DNA of 11,590 nt from an uncultured Clostridia bacterium. Lineage in GTDB: Bacteria > Bacillota > Clostridia > Oscillospirales > CAG-272. The stretch lies in contig CAMGRB010000022.1 in NCBI GenBank assembly GCA_946061315.1, positions 1 to 11,590 of the forward strand, given 5' to 3'. The notes beneath the pieces are model-generated. The model saw nothing but the letters and a program-made list of their open reading frames with translations, made no database searches and was not told where the DNA came from. Positions 1 to 6,727 of this stretch are shown piece after piece; the first letter of the stretch is position 1; the number at the start of each line of letters is the position of its first letter. A program made the position numbers and the translations under genes.

Positions 1-53
1 ATCACGTACTTTGAAAAAAGAAAGTTTTTCTTATAATATTTTTTATAAATTTA

Positions 54-82
54 TTGATATTGGCATATTTTTCTGTTAAAAT
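54..82 (+). promoter_or_regulatory. Sigma-A promoter of the nagA operon
   Basis: The -35 hexamer TTGATA (54-59) is separated by exactly 17 bases from the -10 hexamer TAAAAT (77-82). A TG lies one base before the -10 (74-75), giving an extended -10 element. Transcription would start near 89, leaving a leader of about 45 bases. That leader contains only a weak 5-bp hairpin (GTATG 99-103 with CATAC 113-117). The AT-rich DNA at 1-53 upstream of the promoter shows no gene. Confidence 0.7.
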
Positions 83-120
83 ATAAGGTAACGGACAAGT
101 ATGCCTTTTTTTCATACAAC

Positions 121-126
121 AAGGAG
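121..126 (+). promoter_or_regulatory. Ribosome binding site fixing the nagA start
   Basis: AAGGAG lies 8 bases before the ATG at 135. An in-frame GTG at 126 overlaps this site, so it cannot be served by it. This favours the ATG at 135. Confidence 0.85.
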
Positions 127-134
127 TGATTTTT

Positions 135-1292
135 ATGAAGCGTATTGCGTTTGTCGGAGGTATGGTATTTAACTCCGACTCGGAAACTTTCGTTTCGTGC
201 AATATTTTATGCGACGACGGGTTTATAACGGATCTTACAAGATCGGACGTGCCGTACGGTTATGAAATCGTAAGAGTTGACGGCAAATATATAATTCCAG
301 GCCTCGTTGACGTACACACGCACGGTATAAGCGGTTATGATTTCAATTATGCCTCGGAGGAGGATATGTCCAAAATGCTTGCAGATTATGCAAGACAGGG
401 CACCACCTCCGTAATGGCTACGCTCGCCTCGCAGACAATGTCGAAGCTTATGAACTCGATTTTTTCCATAAATCAGATGAGATTGCGCGCAAAAACGGGT
501 TGTGCGTCCATTCTCGGCGTTCATCTTGAGGGCAGATACCTGAATCCCGATATGAGAGGATGCCACTCGTCCGATTTGCTTGCAAAGCCGAACGTTGACG
601 AGCTTTGCTCGCTCGCGTTTGCCATGATGCCGCCTCCGCTTCATTTTTCGATAGCTCCCGAGCTTGACGGGGCGGACGCATTTATAAGGAAGGCGCGCGA
701 GTTCGGCGCAACCGTCGGAATTGCGCACACAAACTCGACCTATGAGCAGGCGGAGCACGCTCTTTTGATGGGCGCAACTTCGTTTACGCACACGTTCAAC
801 GCCATGACGAAAATACATCATCGCTCCCCAGGCTGTGCGGTATGTGCGCTTGACTCGGATGACGCTTATGCGGAAATAATATGCGACGGGGAGCACGTTC
901 ATCCCGCCATGGTAAAGCTCGCTTACAAATCGAAGCCAAGCGACAGGCTTGTGCTCGTTACCGATTCTATGGCGGCAACCGCCTCTCCCGACGGAGAGTA
1001 TGAAATTGCGGGAACGAAGGTATACGTAAGCGGCGGGCGCGCAACCGACGTTTCGGGAACGCTTGCGGGAAGCACGCTTACCATGTTCCGTGCGCTTACA
1101 AATATGATGGACTTTTGCGATATTTCGTTAAACGAGGCGATAAAATACGCAACCGTAAATCCCGCCGCTATGATAGATGCGGACGCGGTCGGCAAAATAG
1201 CAAGATGCTACCGCGCGGATTTTATCACGCTTGACGATATAAACAATCCCGAAATAGACACGGTCTACGTCGGTGGCGAAAAGGTATTTTAA
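135..1292 (+). CDS. nagA: N-acetylglucosamine-6-phosphate deacetylase
   Basis: This 385-residue cytoplasmic amidohydrolase removes acetate from GlcNAc-6-phosphate to give glucosamine-6-phosphate, in amino-sugar use and cell-wall recycling. The length is normal for NagA. Visible family motifs are PGLVDVHTHG (HxH at His61/His63), the metal-ligand Glu132 in HLEG, His198 in the AHTN segment, His219 in HTFNAM, DGEHVHP at 251-257, and the catalytic Asp277 in VTDSM. The ATG at 135 is preferred over the in-frame GTG at 126 because AAGGAG overlaps the GTG. An oddity is HLEGRY, where most family members have HLEGPF or HLEGPY. No nagB is visible in the window. It is the first gene of the run, 15 bases before metG. 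Family assignment is confident; substrate is inferred from the family. Confidence 0.93.
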   Translation: MKRIAFVGGMVFNSDSETFVSCNILCDDGFITDLTRSDVPYGYEIVRVDGKYIIPGLVDVHTHGISGYDFNYASEEDMSKMLADYARQGTTSVMATLASQTMSKLMNSIFSINQMRLRAKTGCASILGVHLEGRYLNPDMRGCHSSDLLAKPNVDELCSLAFAMMPPPLHFSIAPELDGADAFIRKAREFGATVGIAHTNSTYEQAEHALLMGATSFTHTFNAMTKIHHRSPGCAVCALDSDDAYAEIICDGEHVHPAMVKLAYKSKPSDRLVLVTDSMAATASPDGEYEIAGTKVYVSGGRATDVSGTLAGSTLTMFRALTNMMDFCDISLNEAIKYATVNPAAMIDADAVGKIARCYRADFITLDDINNPEIDTVYVGGEKVF

Positions 1293-1307
1293 GGAGATAA
1301 GGTAGAT

Positions 1308-3245
1308 ATGGAAAAGGAAAAATTTTATTTGACAACTGCTATTGCATACGCGTCACGCAAGCCGCATTTCGGCAACACCTACGAGGCTATAATGTCCGAC
1401 GCGGTGGCAAGATATAAAAGGCAAAGAGGCTTTGACGTCCGCTTTATGACGGGCACGGACGAGCACGGACAGAAAATTCAGGATCTTGCAAAGGATGCGG
1501 GAATTTCTCCGAAGCAGTACGTTGACAATATTTCCTCGGAAATAAAGGGCATATGGGATACGATGAACGTATCGTACGACTATTTTATCCGCACGACTGA
1601 CGAAAATCACGAAAAAGCGGTACAGCATATTTTCAAAAAGCTGTACGACAAGGGCGATATATACAAGGGATATTACGAGGGCATGTACTGCACGCCTTGT
1701 GAGTCCTTTTTCACCGAAACCCAGCTTGTTGACGGGAAATGCCCCGACTGCGGACGCGAGGTTGTAAAAACACGCGAGGAAGCGTACTTTTTCAAGATGA
1801 GCAAGTATGCTCCGAAGCTTCTCGAATATATAGAAACGCATCCCGATTTTATAAAGCCCGAGGCAAGAAAGAAAGAGATGATAAACAATTTCTTAAAGCC
1901 CGGACTTCAGGACCTTTGCGTATCGAGAACGTCGTTTGACTGGGGTATACCCGTAACCTTTGACCCGAAGCACGTAACTTACGTGTGGATAGACGCTCTG
2001 TCCAACTATATAACGGGGCTTGGGTATGATCCCGACAACGAAAAGCAACCCGAGCTTTTTGAAAAGTATTGGCCTGCCGATGTTCATATAATAGGCAAGG
2101 ATATAGTTAGATTCCACACGATATACTGGCCCATTATGTTGATGGCGCTCGATCTGCCTCTGCCGAAGCAGGTTTTCGGTCACCCGTGGTTCAATTTCGG
2201 TGCGGATAAAATGTCAAAATCAAAGGGCAACGTAATTTATGCGGACGAGCTTGCAAAGCGTTTCGGCGTTGACGGAGTAAGATACTATGCTTTAAGCGAG
2301 ATGCCGTATGCAAACGACGGAAGCATAACGTATGAAAATATAATCAACCGTAACAATATGGACCTTGCAAACAATCTCGGCAACCTTGTAAAGAGAACGC
2401 TTGCGATGACGGAAAAATATTTTGACGGAGTTGTCCCCGCACCCGAGGGAGAGGAAGAGCTTGACAAGGACCTTAAAGCGACGGTAAAGACGTCGATTGA
2501 GCGCTTTGAGGCTCTTATGGACGATTTCAGAATTGCGGACGCGGCAGAGGTTGTGTTCTCGATGCTCAGCCGCGCAAACAAGTATATTGACGAAACGATG
2601 CCGTGGGTTCTTGCAAAGGACGAGAGCAGGAAGGGTCGTCTTGCAACGGTGATTTACAATCTGCTCGAAACAATAAGAATAGGTGCGGTACTTCTTTATC
2701 CGTTTATACCCGACACGTCGGATTCTATAATGAAACAGCTTAACACCTCGTTAAACACCTACGATTCGATTGCAGAGTTCGGAGCGCTCGAGCCCGGCAA
2801 AAAGATAGGCGAGGCGGTAGTTCTTTTCTCAAGAATAGACGAGGAAAAGATGCTCTCCGAGATAGATGCCGAGAGAGAGGCTGCCGCAAAAGAAGCACAA
2901 AAGCCCGAAAAGCCCGAGGGTTGCGCCGAGATTACCATAGACAACTTTATGGGCGTGGAGCTTCGCACGGCAGAGATAAAAGAATGCGAAAAGGTACCGA
3001 AGGCGAAAAAGCTCTTAAAGTTAAAAGTCGACCTCGGATATGAAACAAGGCAGATAGTTTCGGGAATTGCAAAGTTTTACGAGCCTGCCGACCTTATAGG
3101 CAAAAAGGTTATAATAGTTGCAAATCTTGCGCCCGCAACGCTTTGCGGAATAAAGAGCGAGGGGATGCTTTTGGCATCAGGCGAGGAAACCGTACGGGTT
3201 GTATTTCTCGACAAGGACACGCCAAACGGCGAAAGAGTGAGATAA
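1308..3245 (+). CDS. metG: Methionyl-tRNA synthetase with C-terminal tRNA-binding domain
   Basis: This cytoplasmic class I aminoacyl-tRNA synthetase charges tRNA-Met with methionine. The 645-residue length fits the form with a fused C-terminal domain. The HIGH-type signature is PHFGN (residues 19-23), followed by TGTDEHGQK (48-56). A zinc knuckle has two CxxC pairs, Cys128/Cys131 and Cys145/Cys148. The second ATP-binding signature KMSKS is at 301-305. Residues from about 540 to the end form an EMAPII/Arc1p-like OB-fold tRNA-binding domain (DNFMGVELRTAEI, then a segment with SGIAKFYEP and ANLAPATLCG), which usually supports dimerisation. AAGGAG at 1291-1296 overlaps the nagA stop codon and precedes the ATG. 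Metal-binding and active-site residues are intact. The next gene, tatD, follows as in many Firmicutes (for example metS-yabD in Bacillus). Confidence 0.97.
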   Translation: MEKEKFYLTTAIAYASRKPHFGNTYEAIMSDAVARYKRQRGFDVRFMTGTDEHGQKIQDLAKDAGISPKQYVDNISSEIKGIWDTMNVSYDYFIRTTDENHEKAVQHIFKKLYDKGDIYKGYYEGMYCTPCESFFTETQLVDGKCPDCGREVVKTREEAYFFKMSKYAPKLLEYIETHPDFIKPEARKKEMINNFLKPGLQDLCVSRTSFDWGIPVTFDPKHVTYVWIDALSNYITGLGYDPDNEKQPELFEKYWPADVHIIGKDIVRFHTIYWPIMLMALDLPLPKQVFGHPWFNFGADKMSKSKGNVIYADELAKRFGVDGVRYYALSEMPYANDGSITYENIINRNNMDLANNLGNLVKRTLAMTEKYFDGVVPAPEGEEELDKDLKATVKTSIERFEALMDDFRIADAAEVVFSMLSRANKYIDETMPWVLAKDESRKGRLATVIYNLLETIRIGAVLLYPFIPDTSDSIMKQLNTSLNTYDSIAEFGALEPGKKIGEAVVLFSRIDEEKMLSEIDAEREAAAKEAQKPEKPEGCAEITIDNFMGVELRTAEIKECEKVPKAKKLLKLKVDLGYETRQIVSGIAKFYEPADLIGKKVIIVANLAPATLCGIKSEGMLLASGEETVRVVFLDKDTPNGERVR

Positions 3246-3279
3246 CTTCTCTTTCGACAAATTTTGCAAAGGATAAAAA

Positions 3280-4068
3280 ATGAAACTTTTTGACACCCAC
3301 GCCCATTGTGACGACGAAAGAATAGAAAAGGAATACAAAAACGGAACGGAAGGTCTTATAACGGACTGTCTTGGCGCAAATATCGGCAATATTGTCAACA
3401 TAGGCACGAATTATAAGAACTCGAAGCGCTCGGTTGAGCTTGCCGAAAAATTCGATGGAGTTTACGCCGCCGTTGGTATTCACCCGTCGGACTGCCAGGC
3501 AATAGATTACGGGGCGGAAAGGGCGATTTCAGAAATTGAAGAGCTTCTTTCCCACCCAAAAGTCATAGCGATAGGCGAAATAGGGCTTGATTATCATTAC
3601 GACGACACGGACAGGGAGCGTCAGCTTCTTTATTTCAGGTTGCAGATGGAGCTTGCCAAAAAGTACGGTATGACGGTTATAATACACGACAGAGATGCGC
3701 ACGGCGACTGTATGGAGGTTGTGCGTGAGTTTCCCGAGGTCAAAGGAATTTTCCACAGCTTCAGCGGAAGCGCCGAGATGGCAAGGGAGCTTTGCAAAAT
3801 GGGGTGGTACGTTTCTTTTTCGGGAACGGTGACTTTCAAAAACGCATTGAAGCCGAAGGAGGCGTGCGTGGCGGTTGACGAGGACAAAATTCTTGTTGAA
3901 ACGGACTCTCCGTATCTGCCACCCGTGCCGCACAGAGGTGAGATAAATGTCCCCTCTTACGTGGAGTTTACCGCCCGTGAGATAGCAAAGTTACGCGGAA
4001 TATCGTTTGACGAAATGGTAAGGATAACGAACGAGAACGCGAAAAGAGTATTCGGAATAAAAGAATAA
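3280..4068 (+). CDS. tatD: TatD-family metal-dependent hydrolase (DNase)
   Basis: This 262-residue protein matches TatD/YabD enzymes, cytoplasmic TIM-barrel hydrolases with 3'-5' exonuclease activity linked to DNA repair and DNA turnover. All expected metal ligands are visible: His7 and His9 in FDTHAH, Glu100 in IGEIGLDYH, His136 in IIHDRDA, His159 in GIFHSFSG, and Asp209 in ETDSPYL. The length is typical. AAAGGA at 3268-3273 precedes the ATG by 6 bases. It lies 34 bases after metG with no terminator between, so the two are probably cotranscribed. This neighbourhood is conserved in Firmicutes. The precise physiological substrate cannot be read from the sequence. Confidence 0.93.
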   Translation: MKLFDTHAHCDDERIEKEYKNGTEGLITDCLGANIGNIVNIGTNYKNSKRSVELAEKFDGVYAAVGIHPSDCQAIDYGAERAISEIEELLSHPKVIAIGEIGLDYHYDDTDRERQLLYFRLQMELAKKYGMTVIIHDRDAHGDCMEVVREFPEVKGIFHSFSGSAEMARELCKMGWYVSFSGTVTFKNALKPKEACVAVDEDKILVETDSPYLPPVPHRGEINVPSYVEFTAREIAKLRGISFDEMVRITNENAKRVFGIKE

Positions 4069-4078
4069 AATACTTCCG

Positions 4079-4107
4079 TAATATAGGAAAGCTCAAAATC
4101 ATATAAT
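4079..4107 (+). promoter_or_regulatory. Possible sigma-E-type sporulation promoter before cwlD-like gene
   Basis: TAATATA (4079-4085) and CATATAAT (4100-4107) are 14 bases apart. The Bacillus sigma-E consensus, as I recall it, is KMATATW, 14-15 bases, CATACAMT. The -35 fits fully and the -10 fits 7 of 8. The predicted start, near 4113-4115, lies only about ten bases before the ATG and inside the ribosome binding site. That is the main argument against it. Confidence 0.4.
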
Positions 4108-4123
4108 TACACGGGGTGATTAT

Positions 4124-4870
4124 ATGAGCGAGAAAAAACCGTTTTTATATACGTTGTTTTTTGCCGCGGCGTCGCTTGCCGCAATATTTATAATTCTTTC
4201 TCTGGCGTTTTCGTTCAGAAGCTTAATTGAAAAGAGGAAAAGCTCCTCCTCCCTTCCCGCTTCGACAAATTCCGCGCGCATGACGATAGTTATAGACGCG
4301 GGTCACGGCGGAGAGGACGGCGGTGCCGTAGCAGATGACGGAACGCTTGAAAAGGACCTTAATCTTCAGATTTCAAAGCTCCTTTGTGCGCTTTACGAGT
4401 TAAACGGAGTGCCCGTCAGAATGACGAGAGAAACCGACACTATGCTTTACGACCACTACGGAGATCTTGAAGACTACAAAGGGCAGAAAAAACTTTACGA
4501 CCTTACAAACAGAATAAAAATAGCGGAAGAATACGAAAATCCCGTCTATATCGGGATACATATGAACAAATTTCCGCAAAAGAAATACAGCGGGCTGACG
4601 GTTTATTATTCAAAGAACAATCAGGACAGTTATCTGCTTGCCGCCTCGGTGCACGATTTTAACAAAATGTATCTGCAACCCGGCAATAGGCGTGAGATAA
4701 AATGCGCCGATTCGTCAATTTTCATACTTGACAACATAAAGTGCCCGTCCGTTCTTGTCGAGTGCGGTTTTGTGTCAAACGACGAGGAACTCGCTCTCCT
4801 TAAAGATGAAAAATATCAGTGCAAGTTGGCGCTTGTGCTGTTTTCCTCCTCTATGGCTTTTTACTCTTAA
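4124..4870 (+). CDS. cwlD: CwlD-like N-acetylmuramoyl-L-alanine amidase
   Basis: This 248-residue Amidase_3 (AmiC-type) zinc enzyme cleaves the bond between N-acetylmuramic acid and L-alanine in peptidoglycan. One hydrophobic helix (about residues 10-31) after a short basic N-terminus is a signal anchor, so the catalytic domain acts outside the membrane. Zinc ligands and catalytic residues are visible: His61 in DAGHGGEDGG, Glu76 in LEKDLN, His146 in IGIHMN, and Glu213 in VLVECGFVSN. Length, single N-terminal helix, the DLTNRIKIA and SGLTVYY segments and the lack of cell-wall-binding repeats resemble B. subtilis CwlD, which with PdaA makes the muramic-delta-lactam of spore cortex. GGGGTG (4113-4118) precedes the ATG. 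A sigma-E-like promoter lies just upstream. It could instead be a vegetative amidase; the cortex role is inferred. Confidence 0.8.
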   Translation: MSEKKPFLYTLFFAAASLAAIFIILSLAFSFRSLIEKRKSSSSLPASTNSARMTIVIDAGHGGEDGGAVADDGTLEKDLNLQISKLLCALYELNGVPVRMTRETDTMLYDHYGDLEDYKGQKKLYDLTNRIKIAEEYENPVYIGIHMNKFPQKKYSGLTVYYSKNNQDSYLLAASVHDFNKMYLQPGNRREIKCADSSIFILDNIKCPSVLVECGFVSNDEELALLKDEKYQCKLALVLFSSSMAFYS

Positions 4871-4878
4871 CCGAAAGT

Positions 4879-4884
4879 GAAGGA
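4879..4884 (+). promoter_or_regulatory. Ribosome binding site fixing the radA start
   Basis: GAAGGA lies 7 bases before the ATG at 4892. An in-frame GTG at 4877 overlaps it and has no site of its own at proper distance, so the shorter protein is preferred. Confidence 0.75.
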
Positions 4885-4891
4885 TATTAAA

Positions 4892-6256
4892 ATGAAAGAA
4901 AAAACGGTTTTCGTCTGCTCGGAATGTGATTATCAAAGTCCGAAGTGGCTCGGCAGATGCCCGTCATGCGGGAAATGGAACACATTCGAGGAAGAAACTT
5001 ATACTCCGGCACCTAAGTCGTCGAAAAATCCGAGGGCATCCGCTCTTAGCGACGGCTCGTCCCCCGTTTTGTTCGACGAGATGGAAGTGCCCGAATATAT
5101 ACGCTCCTCAACGGGAATAAAGGAACTTGACAGGGTGCTCGGCAACGGTATAGTGTCGGGTTCCGTAATATTGCTCGCGGGTGAACCCGGTATCGGAAAA
5201 TCGACGCTGCTTATGCAGATATGCTCGAAAATTCCCTCAAAAATACTTTACGTATCGGGAGAGGAATCAAAGGGGCAGTTAAAACTCCGCGGAGAGAGGC
5301 TCGGCATAAACGGTGCCAACACCTATTTTCTTACGGAAACGGACGTCGATATAATACTCGAGCATACGGACAAGTTAATGCCCGACGTTATGATAATAGA
5401 CTCAATACAGACGATGTTTGACAGAAATTCTACGTCGATACCCGGCAGTATAAATCAGATAAAGGAATGCTCGGTAAAGTTCATATCAAAGGCAAAGAGC
5501 AAGGGGATATCAATAATTCTTGTCGGTCACGTAAACAAGGAAGGAATTATAGCGGGGCCGAAAATTCTTGAGCATATGGTTGACGCCGTACTTTATTTCG
5601 AGGGTGAACGTATGCAGTCATACCGGATAATAAGGGCAATTAAAAACCGCTTCGGCTCGACAAATGAAATCGGAGTTTTTGAGATGACGGACAAGGGGCT
5701 AATAGAAGTGCCAAACCCGTCGGAAATGCTCCTTTCGGGGCGCCCCGTCGGAGTTTCGGGCAGCTGTGCCGTATGTGTGATGGAGGGAACACGCCCGATA
5801 ATTGCGGAAATACAAGCGCTTGTCACCCCGACAACGTTTCCTGCACCGAGGCGTACCTCAAACGGCTTTGATTACAACAGGCTTTGCCTTTTGCTTGCCG
5901 TGCTTGAAAAGAGGCTCGGACTTAAATTTTCGTCCTGCGATATATATATAAACGTGGTAGGCGGCTTGCACCTTGACGAGCCGTCGATAGATCTTGCGGC
6001 GTCGCTCGCCCTTATATCGAGTATTCGCGATATACCCGTGCCGCAAAACGTTTTAGCTATGGGCGAGGTCGGGCTTGCCGGAGAGTGCCGCTCGATTTCC
6101 GATATACAAAAGAGAATAAACGAATCGTGGCGCCTCGGATTCGATACGATAGCCCTGCCCGACAAAAACGTCAACGAAAACGTAAAAATCCCCGACGGAG
6201 TATCGGTTATTCCGATAAAAAGCGTCTATGACGCTCTCTCGCTTTTCAAAAAGTAA
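4892..6256 (+). CDS. radA: DNA repair protein RadA (Sms)
   Basis: RadA is a RecA-related hexameric ATPase that promotes branch migration in recombinational repair and, in Firmicutes, natural transformation. From the ATG at 4892 it has 454 residues, the usual size. Domains in order are an N-terminal C4 zinc finger (Cys9, Cys12, Cys23, Cys26), a RecA-like ATPase with Walker A GEPGIGKST (97-105) and Walker B VMIIDS (166-171), the RadA signature KNRFG (251-255), and a C-terminal Lon-protease-like domain from about residue 280, which in RadA is structural rather than proteolytic. The ATG is preferred over the GTG at 4877 because GAAGGA (4879-4884) overlaps that GTG. It lies 21 bases after cwlD and appears to end the operon. 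No clear T-tract terminator follows directly. Confidence 0.95.
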   Translation: MKEKTVFVCSECDYQSPKWLGRCPSCGKWNTFEEETYTPAPKSSKNPRASALSDGSSPVLFDEMEVPEYIRSSTGIKELDRVLGNGIVSGSVILLAGEPGIGKSTLLMQICSKIPSKILYVSGEESKGQLKLRGERLGINGANTYFLTETDVDIILEHTDKLMPDVMIIDSIQTMFDRNSTSIPGSINQIKECSVKFISKAKSKGISIILVGHVNKEGIIAGPKILEHMVDAVLYFEGERMQSYRIIRAIKNRFGSTNEIGVFEMTDKGLIEVPNPSEMLLSGRPVGVSGSCAVCVMEGTRPIIAEIQALVTPTTFPAPRRTSNGFDYNRLCLLLAVLEKRLGLKFSSCDIYINVVGGLHLDEPSIDLAASLALISSIRDIPVPQNVLAMGEVGLAGECRSISDIQKRINESWRLGFDTIALPDKNVNENVKIPDGVSVIPIKSVYDALSLFKK

Positions 6257-6286
6257 AAAGATAAATATTTTCACACAAGAAAACAA

Positions 6287-6357
6287 ATGCTCGGCAAAGC
6301 GGCGGGAGCAAGCCGCCCGCCCTACGAAATAAATGGCGCAATCTTTGCCGAATGCAT
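6287..6357. repeat. Nested imperfect inverted repeat (MITE-like or REP-like)
   Basis: The outer arms are ATGC (6287-6290) plus TCGGCAAAG (6291-6299), pairing with CTTTGCCGA (6343-6351) and GCAT (6354-6357), with a 2-base bulge at 6352-6353. Inside is a GC-rich hairpin, GGCGG (6301-6305) with CCGCC (6313-6317) around a 7-base loop. The GC-rich core contrasts with the AT-rich flanks. No T-run follows, so it is not a standard terminator. Copy number elsewhere in the genome is unknown. Confidence 0.5.
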
Positions 6358-6377
6358 CTATCCCGTTAAAATTCAAA

Positions 6378-6406
6378 GGCTGTTGCAAATTTAATTTGCA
6401 ACAGCC
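6378..6406. repeat. Perfect 29-base palindrome, possible weak terminator
   Basis: GGCTGTTGCAAAT (6378-6390) and ATTTGCAACAGCC (6394-6406) are perfect 13-base arms around TTA. On the + strand the following bases (CTCAACTTTAAG) do not form a T-run. On the - strand the stem is followed by a broken T-run (TTTGAATTTT). It could be a weak or processed terminator for radA, or part of an interspersed repeat. Confidence 0.65.
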
Positions 6407-6451
6407 CTCAACTTTAAGGGGATAGGCGGATTTAGGCGAGATGCGTTGTTC

Positions 6452-6491
6452 TTCGCCCTGTTAAGCCGTACTTGGTACGGTGAAGGGCGAA
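6452..6491. repeat. Two-part hairpin in the radA-asnB spacer
   Basis: The outer arms TTCGCCCT (6452-6459) and AGGGCGAA (6484-6491) enclose an inner stem CCGTAC (6466-6471) with GTACGG (6475-6480), loop TTG. The stems are joined by an unequal internal loop. This is more ordered than chance would give, but no T-run follows, so it may be part of an interspersed repeat or a small structured RNA. Confidence 0.5.
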
Positions 6492-6582
6492 AACGGCGCA
6501 AGAAAAAGTCATAGAATGGAGAAATTCGTTAGAATTTCAACCTTATTATTTTTTCTCATTTACTGACTGCACAAAAAAGTAG

Positions 6583-6615
6583 GAGGCGGATTTACACCCG
6601 TCCTCATTTATTTTT
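6583..6615 (+). terminator. Weak rho-independent terminator candidate
   Basis: GAGGCGG (6583-6589) pairs with CCG (6598-6600) and CCTC (6602-6605), with T6601 bulged, followed by ATTTATTTTT (6606-6615). It could end radA operon transcripts. The bulge and the interrupted T-run make it weaker than the one after the transporter gene. Confidence 0.35.
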
Positions 6616-6688
6616 GGGAAAACCGACTTTTTCGGTGTCGGCAAATTCGGCAGCCCCGATTTTTATGTCTGTTTCGGGCAATAATACA

Positions 6689-6694
6689 TATAAT
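6689..6694 (+). promoter_or_regulatory. Possible -10 element for asnB
   Basis: A perfect TATAAT lies 33 bases before the asnB start, leaving room for a start site near 6701 and the ribosome binding site at 6714-6721. The sequence 17 bases upstream (6666-6671, TGTCTG) is a poor -35 and there is no TG extension. An activator-dependent promoter or chance match are both possible. Confidence 0.35.
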
Positions 6695-6727
6695 GTTAGA
6701 GCAATGAAAAATTAAAGGAGGCATTAT

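Larger units (their letters stand above)
6257..6727. other. Structured intergenic region, no gene seen
   Basis: These 471 bases between radA and asnB hold no credible reading frame with a ribosome binding site. Instead they carry several inverted repeats (listed separately), an 11-base direct repeat (AGGCGGATTTA at 6424-6434 and 6584-6594), a short stem at 6521-6538 (GAAATT with AATTTC), and overlapping short stems at 6622-6641 and 6638-6659 ending in five T (6660-6664). I saw no T-box sequence, tRNA or known riboswitch core. The density of palindromes suggests small interspersed repeats plus the asnB leader. Confidence 0.6.

Noticed and set aside
126..134. GTG start for nagA, and similarly GTG at 4877 for radA and TTG at 8591 for the transporter
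   Set aside because: In each case the ribosome binding site overlaps or follows the upstream codon and is placed for the internal ATG.
207..902. A 231-residue open frame on the - strand opposite nagA
   Set aside because: It is antisense to a gene with full family motifs, has no recognisable domain, and its composition (many Arg, Cys, His) is typical of a shadow frame.
4102..4107. Perfect TATAAT before the cwlD-like gene read as a sigma-A promoter
   Set aside because: There is no acceptable -35 at 16-18 bases (TAATAT at 4079-4084). The sigma-E reading of the same bases explains both boxes better.
6053..6388. A 111-residue - strand frame running from the spacer into radA
   Set aside because: Its N-terminal part merely translates the palindromic repeats and the rest is antisense to radA.
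6257..6727. T-box or other amino-acid riboswitch before asnB
   Set aside because: I looked for a T-box core and for a terminator/antiterminator pair adjacent to asnB and saw none; the stems present do not match a class I know.
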